In this document: in pieces, positions 33,832-43,385 of the stretch | How the letters are laid out: each line of letters begins with the position of its first letter | How positions within the stretch are numbered: the stretch's first letter is position 1 | Source: Acidobacteriota bacterium | Lineage (GTDB): Bacteria > Acidobacteriota > Terriglobia > Bryobacterales > Bryobacteraceae | DNA: 64,000 nucleotides | Assembly: GCA_029776225.1 (NCBI GenBank) | Contig: JAKOTR010000053.1 | Coordinates: 372,001-436,000 of the forward strand | Reading direction: 5' to 3' | Notes under the pieces: model-generated | Database searches by the model: none | What the model saw: the letters and a program-made list of their open reading frames with translations, nothing else | Told to the model about the DNA's origin: nothing | Made by a program: the position numbers and the translations under genes

Positions 33832-36657
33832 TTACGGCGTTACCGCCGGACGGATCAGGGTGATCGTGACCGATGCCGAGCTGCTCAGGCCCTCGCTGTT
33901 GGTGACCGTCACGGTGAAGGTATAGGCCCCGTCCTGATTCGGCAGGTGCGCGATGGGGGTCGCGGTATTCGGGTTGATCAGCGTCACACCCGGGTGGTCC
34001 GCAACCCAGGAGAAGGTCAGCGGCAGCCCGTTCGGATCGGTGGATGCGCCCGCATTCAACGGGACCTGCATTACGTCCACGATCCGGTTCGGACCGGCGT
34101 TAGCCACCGGCGGCTGCACAGCGGGGTTCACGGTGATCGTCACGGTCGCGGTTGCCGTGTCGCTGCCGGCGCCCTGCACCGTCAGCGTATAGGTGGTGGT
34201 TGTGGCCGGCTGCACCTGCACCGACCCGTTCACCGCCACCGCGCCGACTCCGGGGCTGATGCTCGCCGAGACAGCGCCCTCGGTCTGCCAGGAAAGCAGC
34301 ACCATCTCGCCGGCCGTTATCGTTGTCGGGGTTCCCGTGAACGAGAGAATTCGGGCCTGCTGCGCCCCGGTCACGGTCACCGTCACCGAGGCCGTCGTCT
34401 GCCCGGTGCTGTTGGTCGCGATCAGAGTGTAAGTCGTGGTTTGGGCAGGCGATACGTTTACGCTGCCGCTGGTCGCCACCGGACCGATCCCGCTGATAGT
34501 CACCTGGTCGGCATTCTGCGTTTGCCAGCTCAGTGTCGAGGTGCCGCCCGCGGGGATCTCAGACGGGTTCGCCGTGAAAGAGGCGATCACGGGCAACTGC
34601 CCGGGCACGGCGCCGGTAACGGTGATCGTCACCGTAGCCGTCGTCTGCCCTTCCGAATTGGTCGCCGTTAACGTGTAAGTGGTGGTTTCCGAGGGCGATA
34701 CGGACGTGCTGCCACTCAGGGCCACTTCGCCGATGCCGCTGATGGTCACCTGATCGGCGTTCTGCGTCTGCCAGATCAGCACGGCTGCCTGCCCCGGCGC
34801 GATGGTCGTCGGGTTGGCCAGGAAGCTCACGATGGCCGGCTGCGCCTGGGACCCCCTCGTGGTCACGGTGACGCGCGCCGCTGACTGCGCGCCCTGGGGA
34901 TCTTTCACCGTAAGCCGGAACGCGTAGGTCTGCCCGGCTTCCGCTGTGAAGGTCGTCGTCACGGAAGTGGGATTAGACAGAGTCACCGAAGGCCCGGCGA
35001 TCTGGGTCCACTGATAGGTGAGGGTGTCGCCGTCCGGATCGAATGAACCGGAGCCGTCCAGCGTGATGGTTCCGGCCGCCACGCCGATCTGGTCGGGTCC
35101 CGCATTTGCCACCGGGGCGCCGTTGCCCGTCCGCACGCGCCTGGTCAGCAATTCATACCGCACGCGCGGGATCTCCATCGGCACGGCGTGCTCGACGGCC
35201 GTATACTGCTTCGGGCTCAGCCAGTTTCCGAGTTGCAGACCGAAAACGATGCGCCCGTCGTTGGTGGGCCCGACCATGGTCGGGTTCAGGCCCGCTTCCA
35301 CGGTGAACGCCCACATCGAGTTGATCGGCTGCACCAGGCGGACCATGGCGCCGGCACGATTCTCGCCGCCCTTGCGGAACAGCGCACCGAGGTTGGCGTC
35401 CAGGTACGCGTCTTTCCACAGGCCGAGCGACGTGCTTCCGCCGACCTGATCGACGGCCCGCAGAATCGTCTCATCGAAAACGTTGAAGTTGATCAGCCCG
35501 GACGCGGTCTGCACCGGAGTCCGCGCCAGCACGCGATCGCTAAGATACGACTTCGTGCCGAACACGCCGACACGGCCGTACTTGAACAGGTAGTCCGCCG
35601 TCAGCACTCCCTGGCCGAGCGTGCCGCCGGCGCCGAGATCGCTGATGTGCACGTGCTTCATGCTGTTGAAGAGACCGAGCTGCATACTTCTCCAGCGATT
35701 CACGAGACCGATGTCGAACTGCCCCTCCTGCCGGCCCGGGAAGTACAGGTATTCGGCTTCGGCCTGCACCGCCATGGTTTCCGTCCTGCCGAACGGCGCG
35801 AAGTAGCGGCCCTTCCCGGTGAAGGTGATGTTGCCCGCGTTCGACAACTTGATGTCGCGATCGAAGCCCGGGCGGAAGGTGTCAGCCAGGGTGGGGCCGA
35901 TGTTCAACCCAAGCAACGCAAAGCGCGGCGGCTTGGCGCGGTTGATGGCGTCGGTCGCTGTCTGGGTCATCATCTGTTGGAGTTCGGCCCTCTCAGGCGG
36001 CTTGGGCAGTTCGGCCACCTGCTTCTGGATGCCGGACTGAGCCTGCTGGAGCGCCGCCACGTCCTGCTTCAGCTTCTCGTTTTCGGCTTTCAGATCCTTG
36101 AGAGCGGCCAGAATTTCATCGAGCTTGTCGAGACGCCTGAGAATTTCCTGGCAGCATTCCTCCTGCTTTTTCTCAAGCGCCTGCATCGCTCTGATGGCGT
36201 CGCCGACGCCGCCGGCGGACACGGTCCGCCCCTGCCCGTCGGTTACGGTCATGGTAACGCGCCGGTTCATGAAGCGGCCTTCCCGGGTCCGGTTATCGAC
36301 CTTGGGAGCCCGCTTTCCGCGCGCCTCGATGGTGATCTGGCTGGCACTGGCGCCATACTTGACCAGAAAATCCCTGACCGCTTCGGCGCGCCGCCTCGAA
36401 AGCCTGTCGTTATAGCTGTCCGATCCCACCCAATCGGTGTTGCCTTCGAGCCGCACTCGGTAGTCAGGATTCGCTTTCAGCAACTCGGCAAGCCTGAGCA
36501 GACTGGGATAGCCATCGGACAAAATTGCCGAGTTGAACTCGAAATTAATCTCTTCCCAATCGTCCTTGGTTGCCGTGGTAGTCAGTCCCTGCGCAGAAAG
36601 GAGCGCAGCACAGAGGCATAAAGCAGCTAGCAGAACAAGAGTTTTGTGAACTTGCAT
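33832..36657 (-). CDS. OmpA-domain surface protein with coiled coil and C-terminal PKD/Ig-like repeats
   Basis: 941 residues. Order: signal peptide (1-22, LVLLAALCLCAALLSAQG), an OmpA-like peptidoglycan-binding domain (about 36-140: IEARGKRAPKVDNRTREGRF, and NTDWVGSDSYNDRLSRRRAE earlier), a coiled coil (about 155-215), a barrel-like middle section, a PKD domain (GAPVANAGPDQIGVAAGTIT), three tandem Ig-like repeats and a final PKD-like domain. OmpA domains usually sit at the C-terminus, so the order is unusual. GGAGGAG stands four bases before the ATG. It probably links the cell wall to surface structures; it could be an adhesin. Divergent from rnpB. Confidence 0.82.
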   Translation of the reverse strand: MQVHKTLVLLAALCLCAALLSAQGLTTTATKDDWEEINFEFNSAILSDGYPSLLRLAELLKANPDYRVRLEGNTDWVGSDSYNDRLSRRRAEAVRDFLVKYGASASQITIEARGKRAPKVDNRTREGRFMNRRVTMTVTDGQGRTVSAGGVGDAIRAMQALEKKQEECCQEILRRLDKLDEILAALKDLKAENEKLKQDVAALQQAQSGIQKQVAELPKPPERAELQQMMTQTATDAINRAKPPRFALLGLNIGPTLADTFRPGFDRDIKLSNAGNITFTGKGRYFAPFGRTETMAVQAEAEYLYFPGRQEGQFDIGLVNRWRSMQLGLFNSMKHVHISDLGAGGTLGQGVLTADYLFKYGRVGVFGTKSYLSDRVLARTPVQTASGLINFNVFDETILRAVDQVGGSTSLGLWKDAYLDANLGALFRKGGENRAGAMVRLVQPINSMWAFTVEAGLNPTMVGPTNDGRIVFGLQLGNWLSPKQYTAVEHAVPMEIPRVRYELLTRRVRTGNGAPVANAGPDQIGVAAGTITLDGSGSFDPDGDTLTYQWTQIAGPSVTLSNPTSVTTTFTAEAGQTYAFRLTVKDPQGAQSAARVTVTTRGSQAQPAIVSFLANPTTIAPGQAAVLIWQTQNADQVTISGIGEVALSGSTSVSPSETTTYTLTATNSEGQTTATVTITVTGAVPGQLPVIASFTANPSEIPAGGTSTLSWQTQNADQVTISGIGPVATSGSVNVSPAQTTTYTLIATNSTGQTTASVTVTVTGAQQARILSFTGTPTTITAGEMVLLSWQTEGAVSASISPGVGAVAVNGSVQVQPATTTTYTLTVQGAGSDTATATVTITVNPAVQPPVANAGPNRIVDVMQVPLNAGASTDPNGLPLTFSWVADHPGVTLINPNTATPIAHLPNQDGAYTFTVTVTNSEGLSSSASVTITLIRPAVTP
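34118..34850 (-). repeat. Three tandem Ig-like repeat units inside the OmpA-domain protein
   Basis: Three units of about 240 bases (roughly 34850-34612, 34602-34365 and 34355-34118) encode about 80 residues each. The first two share WQTQNADQVTISGIG exactly, and all three end in TTTYTL followed by a VTVTVTG-type strand. The first two units are the most similar, pointing to a recent internal duplication. Confidence 0.75.
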
Positions 36658-36834
36658 AGTCTCCTCCAACTGGCGAAATTCCGCCATCGTTCCAGCGCCA
36701 TCCCGGTGGAGCGGTGGCGCACATCAGATCAACTTCTCTTAATGCCTTGTATCCAGAATACAGGCGTGTGCGCCGCGTTCGCAAGCGCGGGTGGCGCTAA
36801 ATGTTTGCATGTAAAGGATGTTTCAAAGATAAGC

Positions 36835-36840
36835 TATACT
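36835..36840 (+). promoter_or_regulatory. -10 box of the rnpB promoter
   Basis: TATACT at 36835-36840 ends eight bases before the first base of the P1 stem of RNase P RNA (36849), the expected distance to the RNA start. A matching -35 box is not obvious; TTGCAT at 36805-36810 is 24 bases away, too far for a standard spacer. Confidence 0.5.
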
Positions 36841-36848
36841 TAATGATA

Positions 36849-37211
36849 GGCCTGCCGGACGGGCAGTCGCCCCCACACGGGGGAGGAAAGTCCGGTCTCC
36901 AAAGGGCAGCGTGCCGGCTAACGGCCGGGGGAATCCGCTCAAAGCGGGTTTCACGGAAAGTGCCACAGAAAACATACCGCCGGGCGGTTTCCGTCCGGTA
37001 AGGGTGAAAAGGTGCGGTAAGAGCGCACCGCGGCCGGAGTAATCCGGCTGGCAGGGTAAACCCCACGCGGAGCAAGACCAAATAGGAGAGGAGGAGTGGC
37101 CCGCTCCGTTTGACTCTCGGGTAGGTCGCTTGAGCCTGGCAGTAATGCCTGGCCTAGATGAATGACTGCCGCCCGCAAGGGTACAGAAACCGGCTTATAG
37201 TCCGGCGGGCC
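36849..37211 (+). ncRNA. rnpB: RNase P RNA, bacterial type A
   Basis: Catalytic RNA of RNase P, which trims the 5' leader of tRNA precursors. The ends pair as stem P1: GGCCTGCCGGAC (36849-36860) with GTCCGGCGGGCC (37200-37211), with one G-U. Conserved regions are present: GAGGAAAGTCCGG at 36883-36895 with the following TCTCC, and ACAGAAACCGGCTTATAG near 37183-37200, the CR V element that closes P4. The length of 363 bases is normal. The transcript is divergent from the OmpA-like gene, and the convergent GH15 gene ends 33 bases later. Confidence 0.95.
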
Positions 37212-37244
37212 TTAGCAGACCCACCCCTCCGTTTCCTTTCCTTC

Positions 37245-39020
37245 CTATGCTTTGCTTTCCTGTTGTTGTTGATCCAGAATCCGCGCGGTATTGATTAATC
37301 CCACGTGCGAGAACGCCTGGGGAAAGTTGCCCAACAAGCGGCGCTGCGCCGGGTCGTAATCCTCGGAGAGCAATCCGACATCGTTGCGAATCTCAAGCAG
37401 CCGCTCGAAGATGGCGCGCGCCTCCTCGCCACGGCCCTGGAGCGCCAAATTGTTGGCATACCAGAACGTGCAAAGGATGAACATGCTTTCGCTCGGCGGG
37501 AGCCCATTGACACCGGGCCGGTAGCGCGCGACGAAGCCGTCCCGGAGCAAGTGCCGCTCGATAAACCGGACCGTCCCGAGCATGCGCGGGTCGCCGGCGG
37601 GCAGGAATTTTACCAACGGCAGCAACAACAGGCTTGCGTCCGGTTCCGTGGAGCCGTAAGACTGCACGAAGGCGTTTACCGACGCATTGAAACCTTTGTC
37701 CAGCACGTCCTGACGAATGCGGTCCCGCAGTTCGCGCCACTTCCGGACGTCGCCGGGAACGCCGTGCCGCTCGACTGCTTTCACAGCTCTGTCGAGCGCC
37801 ACCCAGCACATCACCTTGGAGTGCGTGTGGTGCTGCTGCGGAGAGCGCATCTCCCAAATACCCTCATCCGGCTGCGTCCAGACCTCTTCCACGTAATCGA
37901 GCAGCTCGCGCGCTATGTGCCAGGCGTTCTGATCCGGGTGCAGCCCGCTCTCCAGAGTCTGGTAGAGAGCCTCCATGACCTCGCCAAAAATGTCGAGCTG
38001 GCGCTGCACGAAGGCGGCGTTGCCGATTCGCACCGGTGAAGAGTTTGCGTACCCGGGAAGCCAGTCCACTTCCCATTCAGCCAGCCTGCGCTCCCCGCCC
38101 ACTCCGTACATGATTTGCATTTGCGCAGGCGAGCCCGCCACCGAGTTAACCAGCCACTCGCGCCAGGCGCGCGCCTCTTCGCGATAGCCGCCCGCTAGGA
38201 GCGCATCGAGTGTAAAGGCCGCGTCTCTCAACCAGCAGTAACGATAGTCCCAGTTCCTGACACTGCCGGGAAGCTCCGGCAGAGATGTTGTGGGCGCCGC
38301 AACCAGGCCCCCGGTCGAAGAATACGTGAGCGCCTTGAGCGTAATCAGCGAGCGCTGAACGGCTTCGCGCCAGCGGCCCTTGTATGCGCTCTTGCCGGAC
38401 CACTCCTTCCACCACTGCTCGGTGACCTGCAGCGTATGCTCCGGATCGAATTTCGGGAGGGCCGCCGCACCGTAGGTGGGCGTCCACAACAGCTCCGATG
38501 CGAGCCTCTGCCCTGCCTGCACAGTAAAGCTTGCGACCGTCCGGAAATCCCGGCCTTTGGCGGACAGGTCGCTGCGCAGGTGCAAGGTGTCCGGACCGGC
38601 GGTGGCATGGATGCCTTCCCGGGTGCCGCTCACCCAGGGCACCACGCGACCGTAATCGAAGCGGATGACGAGTTCCATGTGCATCGGCACGGCGCCGCTA
38701 ACGCCCTCGACGATGCGCACCAAGTCGGCGCCCTCCGCCCTCGGCGGCATGAAGTCGATCAGGTTCACGACGCCGGCGGCAGTCTCAAACGTGGTCTCCA
38801 GAATCAGTGTGTCTTCGCGGTAGCGGCGCCGGACCCGCTTTACTTCGACCTCCGGCGCGATCAGCCAGCGGCCGTGTTCGGAATTACCCAGCAGAGCCGC
38901 GAAGCAGGCGGGAGAGTCGAAGCGGGGCAGGCAGAGCCAGTCGATGGAACCGTTGCGGCAGATCAGAGCCGCGGTCTGGCAGTCGCCAATCATCGCGTAA
39001 TCTTCGATGGGGTACGACAT
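37245..39020 (-). CDS. GH15 family glucoamylase/trehalase-like enzyme
   Basis: 591 residues. The N-terminal beta domain starts YPIEDYAMIGDCQTAALICR followed by NGSIDWLCLPRFDSPACFAA, the standard opening of bacterial GH15 proteins. The (alpha/alpha)6 barrel has NWDYRYCWLRDAAFTLDALL, and DEGIWEMRSPQQHHTHSKVM holds one of the catalytic glutamates. These enzymes release glucose from alpha-glucans or trehalose. The ATG at 39020 is chosen because homology begins at once; the frame is open upstream for over 170 residues only because it is antisense to the next gene. No signal peptide, so cytoplasmic use of glycogen or trehalose is likely. Confidence 0.93.
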   Translation of the reverse strand: MSYPIEDYAMIGDCQTAALICRNGSIDWLCLPRFDSPACFAALLGNSEHGRWLIAPEVEVKRVRRRYREDTLILETTFETAAGVVNLIDFMPPRAEGADLVRIVEGVSGAVPMHMELVIRFDYGRVVPWVSGTREGIHATAGPDTLHLRSDLSAKGRDFRTVASFTVQAGQRLASELLWTPTYGAAALPKFDPEHTLQVTEQWWKEWSGKSAYKGRWREAVQRSLITLKALTYSSTGGLVAAPTTSLPELPGSVRNWDYRYCWLRDAAFTLDALLAGGYREEARAWREWLVNSVAGSPAQMQIMYGVGGERRLAEWEVDWLPGYANSSPVRIGNAAFVQRQLDIFGEVMEALYQTLESGLHPDQNAWHIARELLDYVEEVWTQPDEGIWEMRSPQQHHTHSKVMCWVALDRAVKAVERHGVPGDVRKWRELRDRIRQDVLDKGFNASVNAFVQSYGSTEPDASLLLLPLVKFLPAGDPRMLGTVRFIERHLLRDGFVARYRPGVNGLPPSESMFILCTFWYANNLALQGRGEEARAIFERLLEIRNDVGLLSEDYDPAQRRLLGNFPQAFSHVGLINTARILDQQQQESKA

Positions 39021-39068
39021 AGGGAGCCCCAGTGAAAGGCGGAACCGCGGTAATACAACCTTATCCGC

Positions 39069-40283
39069 ATGATACAGCCTCGGCAGGAGCGGTATGCGAT
39101 CATGGAGGTAGCCAACACGTGCTGCCGGCAGTTCCGGGGGGCATTGCCGGCGCGATTCAGAAAGACTCATGGGCGCCAGCGCCAGGCCGGACGCGGCCAT
39201 CAGCCGGTGAACGTTTCGGCTTACGACATTCCGACGGAGGTTCCCGAGTCGGACGGTACGTTCGCCTGGAGCAAGACCACAGCGGTCGTCGTGGAACTCG
39301 AAGCGGCGGGCTGCCCGGGGCTGGGATACACCTACGCGGATCCGGCCACGGCCGTGCTGATCGATTCGCTGAAGGATGCGGTCGTGGGGCGCGATGCGTT
39401 CGATATCGCTGCCGTGTGGGCGGCGCTGGTGGGCCGCATCCGGAACCTTGGCCGGCCAGGCATCTGTTCGATGGCGACCGCGGCAATCGATATCGCCCTC
39501 TGGGATCTCAAGTCCCGGCTGCTCGGCCTCCCGTTGGCCAGGCTGCTCGGCCAGGCACACGAGAGCGTAGAAGCCTACGGCAGCGGAGGATTCACTTCCT
39601 ACTCCATCAAGCAGCTTCAGGAGCAGCTAAGCCGCTGGGCGGAGCAGGGCTTTGGCGCGGTGAAGATGAAGGTGGGTTCGCGCCCCGAAGAAGACGCCGC
39701 GCGCGTCGCGGCAGCGCGCCAGGCAATCGGCGCGGAGGTTCGCCTCTACGTGGATGCCAACGGAGCGTACTCGCGCAAGCAGGCGCTCAGGATGGCGGAA
39801 AGCTTTGCCGAAGCGGGCGCAACCTGGTTCGAGGAGCCGGTATCGTCGGACGATCTGGAAGGGCTGCGGCTGATACGCGACCAGGGGCCTCCGGGGCTCG
39901 ACATTGCCGCCGGCGAGTACGGCTACGACCTCGTCTACTTCCGGCGCATGCTGGAAGCGGGCGCTGTGGACGTTTTGCAGGCGGACGCGACGCGATGCGC
40001 GGGAATCACCGAGTTCATGCGGGCGGCGGCGCTGGCAGCCTCGCACTCCGTGCGCTTCTCGGCCCATACGGCGCCCTCTCTGCACACTCCTCTGTGCTGC
40101 GCGGCGCTGCCCGGCTGCAACGTCGAGTACTTTTACGATCACGCCCGCATCGAGCAACTTTTGTTCGATGGCGCGCCGCGGCCGGCCAATGGGATGCTGC
40201 GCCCCGATCTCACCCGTCCCGGACTGGGTTTGGAGCTGAAGCATACGGATGCAGCTGGATATCGGATCTACGGAAACAGCTAG
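39069..40283 (+). CDS. Enolase-superfamily enzyme (mandelate racemase/muconate lactonising type)
   Basis: 404 residues if read from the ATG at 39069, but homology begins near residue 47 (VNVSAYDIPTEVPESDGTFA). The catalytic set can be read: Lys-x-Lys in VKMKVG, Asp in LYVDANGAYS, Glu in WFEEPVSSDD, Glu in AAGEYG and the His in SAHTAPSLHT. These enzymes abstract a proton next to a carboxylate, for example in sugar-acid dehydration. Alternative starts are 39102 (ATG) and 39207 (GTG). A nearby ATG in another frame ends in AISR just before VNVSAY, so a one-base shift may have altered the N-terminus. It precedes an oxidase gene by nine bases. Confidence 0.8.
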   Translation: MIQPRQERYAIMEVANTCCRQFRGALPARFRKTHGRQRQAGRGHQPVNVSAYDIPTEVPESDGTFAWSKTTAVVVELEAAGCPGLGYTYADPATAVLIDSLKDAVVGRDAFDIAAVWAALVGRIRNLGRPGICSMATAAIDIALWDLKSRLLGLPLARLLGQAHESVEAYGSGGFTSYSIKQLQEQLSRWAEQGFGAVKMKVGSRPEEDAARVAAARQAIGAEVRLYVDANGAYSRKQALRMAESFAEAGATWFEEPVSSDDLEGLRLIRDQGPPGLDIAAGEYGYDLVYFRRMLEAGAVDVLQADATRCAGITEFMRAAALAASHSVRFSAHTAPSLHTPLCCAALPGCNVEYFYDHARIEQLLFDGAPRPANGMLRPDLTRPGLGLELKHTDAAGYRIYGNS

Positions 40284-40292
40284 GAGGGAACG

Positions 40293-43200
40293 ATGGCGAG
40301 CTTGGTAACGGTAAAGCCTGCCGGGCGGCTGGACAACGTGCCCGGCCCGAGCCGCATGCGCCCCGATGACAGGCAACCTGCCTACGCCGGGGACCTCGCG
40401 CGAGAACTGCGAAAGAGGGTCAAAGGGGAGGTCCGTTTCGATCCGGGCAGCCGGGCGCTCTACTCTACGGATGGCTCCAACTACCGCCAGGCGCCAATTG
40501 GAGTCGTGGTCGTTCGCGACAAGGAAGACATCATTGAAACGGTCGCGGTTTGCCGCGAATTCGATGCCCCGATTCTTGCCCGCGGGGGAGGCACGAGTCT
40601 GGCCGGGCAGTGCTGCAACGCCGCCGTCGTCATCGACTGCTCGAAATACATGCGCCGCGTTCTGGATTTGGACCCCGCCGGCAGAACGGCGCGGGTGGAG
40701 CCGGGAGTCGTTCTGGACGATTTGCGCCGCCAGGCGAACCGCCACGACCTCACCTTCGCTCCCGATCCCGCCACCCACAACCACTGCACGCTGGGCGGCA
40801 TGATGGGGAACAACTCCTGCGGGATCCACTCGATCATGGGCGGGAAAACCGACGACAACACCGACGAACTCGAAATCCTCACTTATGACGGCCTCCGCAT
40901 GTGGGTTGGCAAGACCGGCGAAGACGAACTGGGGCGCATCATCTCCGAGGGCAGCCGCCGTAGCGAAATTTACGCGGGCATGAAGCGGCTTCGGGATGAG
41001 TACGCCGATCTGATTCGCGCGCGCTTCCCCGATATCCCGCGCCGGGTTTCCGGATACAACCTGCCTTACCTTTTGCCTGAAAAAGGCTTCGACCTAGCCA
41101 AAGCTCTGATCGGCAGCGAGTCGACGCTCGTGCTGATCCTGGAGGCGAAGCTGCGGCTGGTTCCCTGGCCCCGGCATCGCAGCCTGCTCGCTCTCGGTTA
41201 TCCCTCGGTGTACGAGGCCGCCGATCACATCATGGAGATTCGGGAGGCCGCCCCGATCGGGCTCGAAGGCATCGACGACTATCTCGTCGAGAACATGAGA
41301 AAAAAGGGCCTGCACATGGGGGATCTTCCGTTTCTGCCGGAAGGCAAGGGATGGCTCCTGGTGGAGTTCGGGGGAGAGAACCGGGCCGATGCCGACGGGA
41401 AAGCGCAAGCTCTCATGTCGCGGCTGAGACGGGAGACGAACCCGCCCTCGATGAAGCTCTACGATGATCTCCGGCAGGAAAGGCTTGTCTGGGAGATTCG
41501 CGAGTCCGGACTGGGCGCTACCGCGTTCGTCCCGGGCGATCCGGTCACCTGGGAAGGCTGGGAGGATTCCGCGGTGCCGCCCGAAAACCTGGGGCGCTAC
41601 CTCCGCGCACTGCGCAACTTGTACAACCGGCACGGCTACGTGGGCGCGCTCTATGGCCATTTCGGCCAGGGCTGCATTCATACCCGCATCAATTTCGACT
41701 TGAAAACCGCCGCCGGCATCGCAAACTACCGGCGATTCATGCACGAGGCGGCGGAGCTTGTCATCAGCATGGGCGGTTCGCTCTCCGGCGAGCACGGCGA
41801 CGGGCAGTCCCGCGCCGAGTTGTTGCCGATGATGTTCGGCCCCGAGATCATTCGGGCCTTCGAGCAATTCAAGGCGATATGGGACCCTCAAAACCGGATG
41901 AATCCGGGCAAGGTCGTCCATCCTTACCGTATCGACGAAAACCTCAGGCACGGCGCCGATTACAGCCCGCCGGTTCTAGAGACGCATTTTCACTTTCCGG
42001 AAGAAGGCGGATGGAGTGGCGCGGTTGATCGCTGCGTGGGAGTCGGCAAGTGCAGGCGGGGAGAAGGCGGCACGATGTGCCCGAGCTACATGGTGACCCA
42101 CGAAGAGGAGCACTCCACGCGCGGCCGCTCGCGCATGCTGTTTGAGATGCTTCAGGGCGAGCTGATCACCGAAGGCTGGAAGAGCCGCCACGTCTTCGAG
42201 TCGCTGGACCTCTGCCTCTCGTGCAAGGGCTGCAAAGGCGAGTGCCCGGTCAACGTCGATATGGCGAGCTACAAAGCGGAGTTCCTTTCTCACTACTACG
42301 AGGGCCGGCTCCGCCCCCGCCACGCCTATTCCATGGGCCTCATCATGTACTGGGCGCGGCTCGCCTCGAAAGTCCCCCGCCTCGCCAATCTGGCCACGCG
42401 GACTCCGGGGCTGGCTAACCTCATCAAGGCGGCGGGAGGAATTTCCCAGCGCCGCAGCATGCCGAAATTCGCGACGCGAACGTTCAAGGAATGGTTCCGA
42501 ACCCACACGCCGAAGAACGCCGGCGGACCCAAAGTGATCCTCTGGCCGGACACCTTCAATAACTACTTCCACCCGCGGACGGCACAAGCCGCAGTTGAAG
42601 TGCTCGAAGCGGCCGGATATCACGTGCTGGTTCCGCGCAAAGATCTCTGCTGCGGGCGCCCGCTTTACGATTTCGGCATGCTGGACACGGCCGAACGTAT
42701 GCTGGCCACGACTCTTGAAACCTTGCGCCCGGCGATTCACGACGGCACTCCGATGGTGGGCCTGGAACCGAGCTGCGTAGTCGTGTTCCGCGACGAGCTG
42801 CGCAACCTGTTTCCTGAAGACATCGACGCCGGCCGGCTTGCACAACAGACATTCACGCTTTCCGAATTTCTTAACAACGCGCAGGGCTACCGTCCACCGT
42901 CCTTTCATCGCAAAGCCGTCGTCCACGGACATTGCCATCACAAGGCAATCATGAAAATGGACGCGGACGAGAAGCTGATGAAGGCGATCGGCCTCGATTT
43001 TGAAATTCTGGATTCAGGCTGTTGCGGCATGGCCGGCAGTTTCGGTTTCGAGTCCTCCAAGTACGACATTTCGGTAAAGTGCGGCGAGCGGGTTCTTCTG
43101 CCCGCGGTGCGGAATGCCGCGAAGGACACCTTGATCATCGCCGACGGTTTCAGTTGCCGCGAGCAGATCGAGCAGCTCACAGACCGCAGGGCGCTTCATC

Positions 43201-43385
43201 TGGCGCAGGTTCTCCAGATGGCGCTGCGCGAGGGCGCCCAAGGCCCCTGCCACGACTACCCCGAACGGGAATACCTGGAGGACCTCGGTCCGGCGGCGAA
43301 CGGCAGGCTTCTCGGGCTCGCAGCCGGCGCCCTGCTGGCGGGAGGCGCACTCTACTGGGTGATGAACCGGTCAAAGCATGCCTGA
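40293..43385 (+). CDS. FAD-linked dehydrogenase fused to Fe-S CCG-domain subunit, C-terminal membrane tail
   Basis: 1030 residues. The N-terminal half is a PCMH-type FAD domain of the D-lactate/glycolate dehydrogenase family (ILARGGGTSLAGQCCNAAVV near residue 95, and GMMGNNSCGIHSI). It is followed by a ferredoxin-like region with Cys clusters near residues 579 and 639 (CLSCKGCKGECPVN), then two CCG modules (LCCGRPLYDF near 784 and GCCGMAGSFG near 908). The last 25 residues (GLAAGALLAGGALYWVM) are a single hydrophobic helix. It likely oxidises a 2-hydroxy acid and passes electrons to the quinone pool, with the tail holding it to the inner membrane. Overlaps the next gene by eight bases. Confidence 0.9.
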   Translation: MASLVTVKPAGRLDNVPGPSRMRPDDRQPAYAGDLARELRKRVKGEVRFDPGSRALYSTDGSNYRQAPIGVVVVRDKEDIIETVAVCREFDAPILARGGGTSLAGQCCNAAVVIDCSKYMRRVLDLDPAGRTARVEPGVVLDDLRRQANRHDLTFAPDPATHNHCTLGGMMGNNSCGIHSIMGGKTDDNTDELEILTYDGLRMWVGKTGEDELGRIISEGSRRSEIYAGMKRLRDEYADLIRARFPDIPRRVSGYNLPYLLPEKGFDLAKALIGSESTLVLILEAKLRLVPWPRHRSLLALGYPSVYEAADHIMEIREAAPIGLEGIDDYLVENMRKKGLHMGDLPFLPEGKGWLLVEFGGENRADADGKAQALMSRLRRETNPPSMKLYDDLRQERLVWEIRESGLGATAFVPGDPVTWEGWEDSAVPPENLGRYLRALRNLYNRHGYVGALYGHFGQGCIHTRINFDLKTAAGIANYRRFMHEAAELVISMGGSLSGEHGDGQSRAELLPMMFGPEIIRAFEQFKAIWDPQNRMNPGKVVHPYRIDENLRHGADYSPPVLETHFHFPEEGGWSGAVDRCVGVGKCRRGEGGTMCPSYMVTHEEEHSTRGRSRMLFEMLQGELITEGWKSRHVFESLDLCLSCKGCKGECPVNVDMASYKAEFLSHYYEGRLRPRHAYSMGLIMYWARLASKVPRLANLATRTPGLANLIKAAGGISQRRSMPKFATRTFKEWFRTHTPKNAGGPKVILWPDTFNNYFHPRTAQAAVEVLEAAGYHVLVPRKDLCCGRPLYDFGMLDTAERMLATTLETLRPAIHDGTPMVGLEPSCVVVFRDELRNLFPEDIDAGRLAQQTFTLSEFLNNAQGYRPPSFHRKAVVHGHCHHKAIMKMDADEKLMKAIGLDFEILDSGCCGMAGSFGFESSKYDISVKCGERVLLPAVRNAAKDTLIIADGFSCREQIEQLTDRRALHLAQVLQMALREGAQGPCHDYPEREYLEDLGPAANGRLLGLAAGALLAGGALYWVMNRSKHA

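Noticed and set aside
37245-39560. N-terminal extension of the GH15 protein
   Set aside because: The first ~180 residues are antisense to the enolase-superfamily gene and look random; the GH15 family starts at the ATG at 39020.
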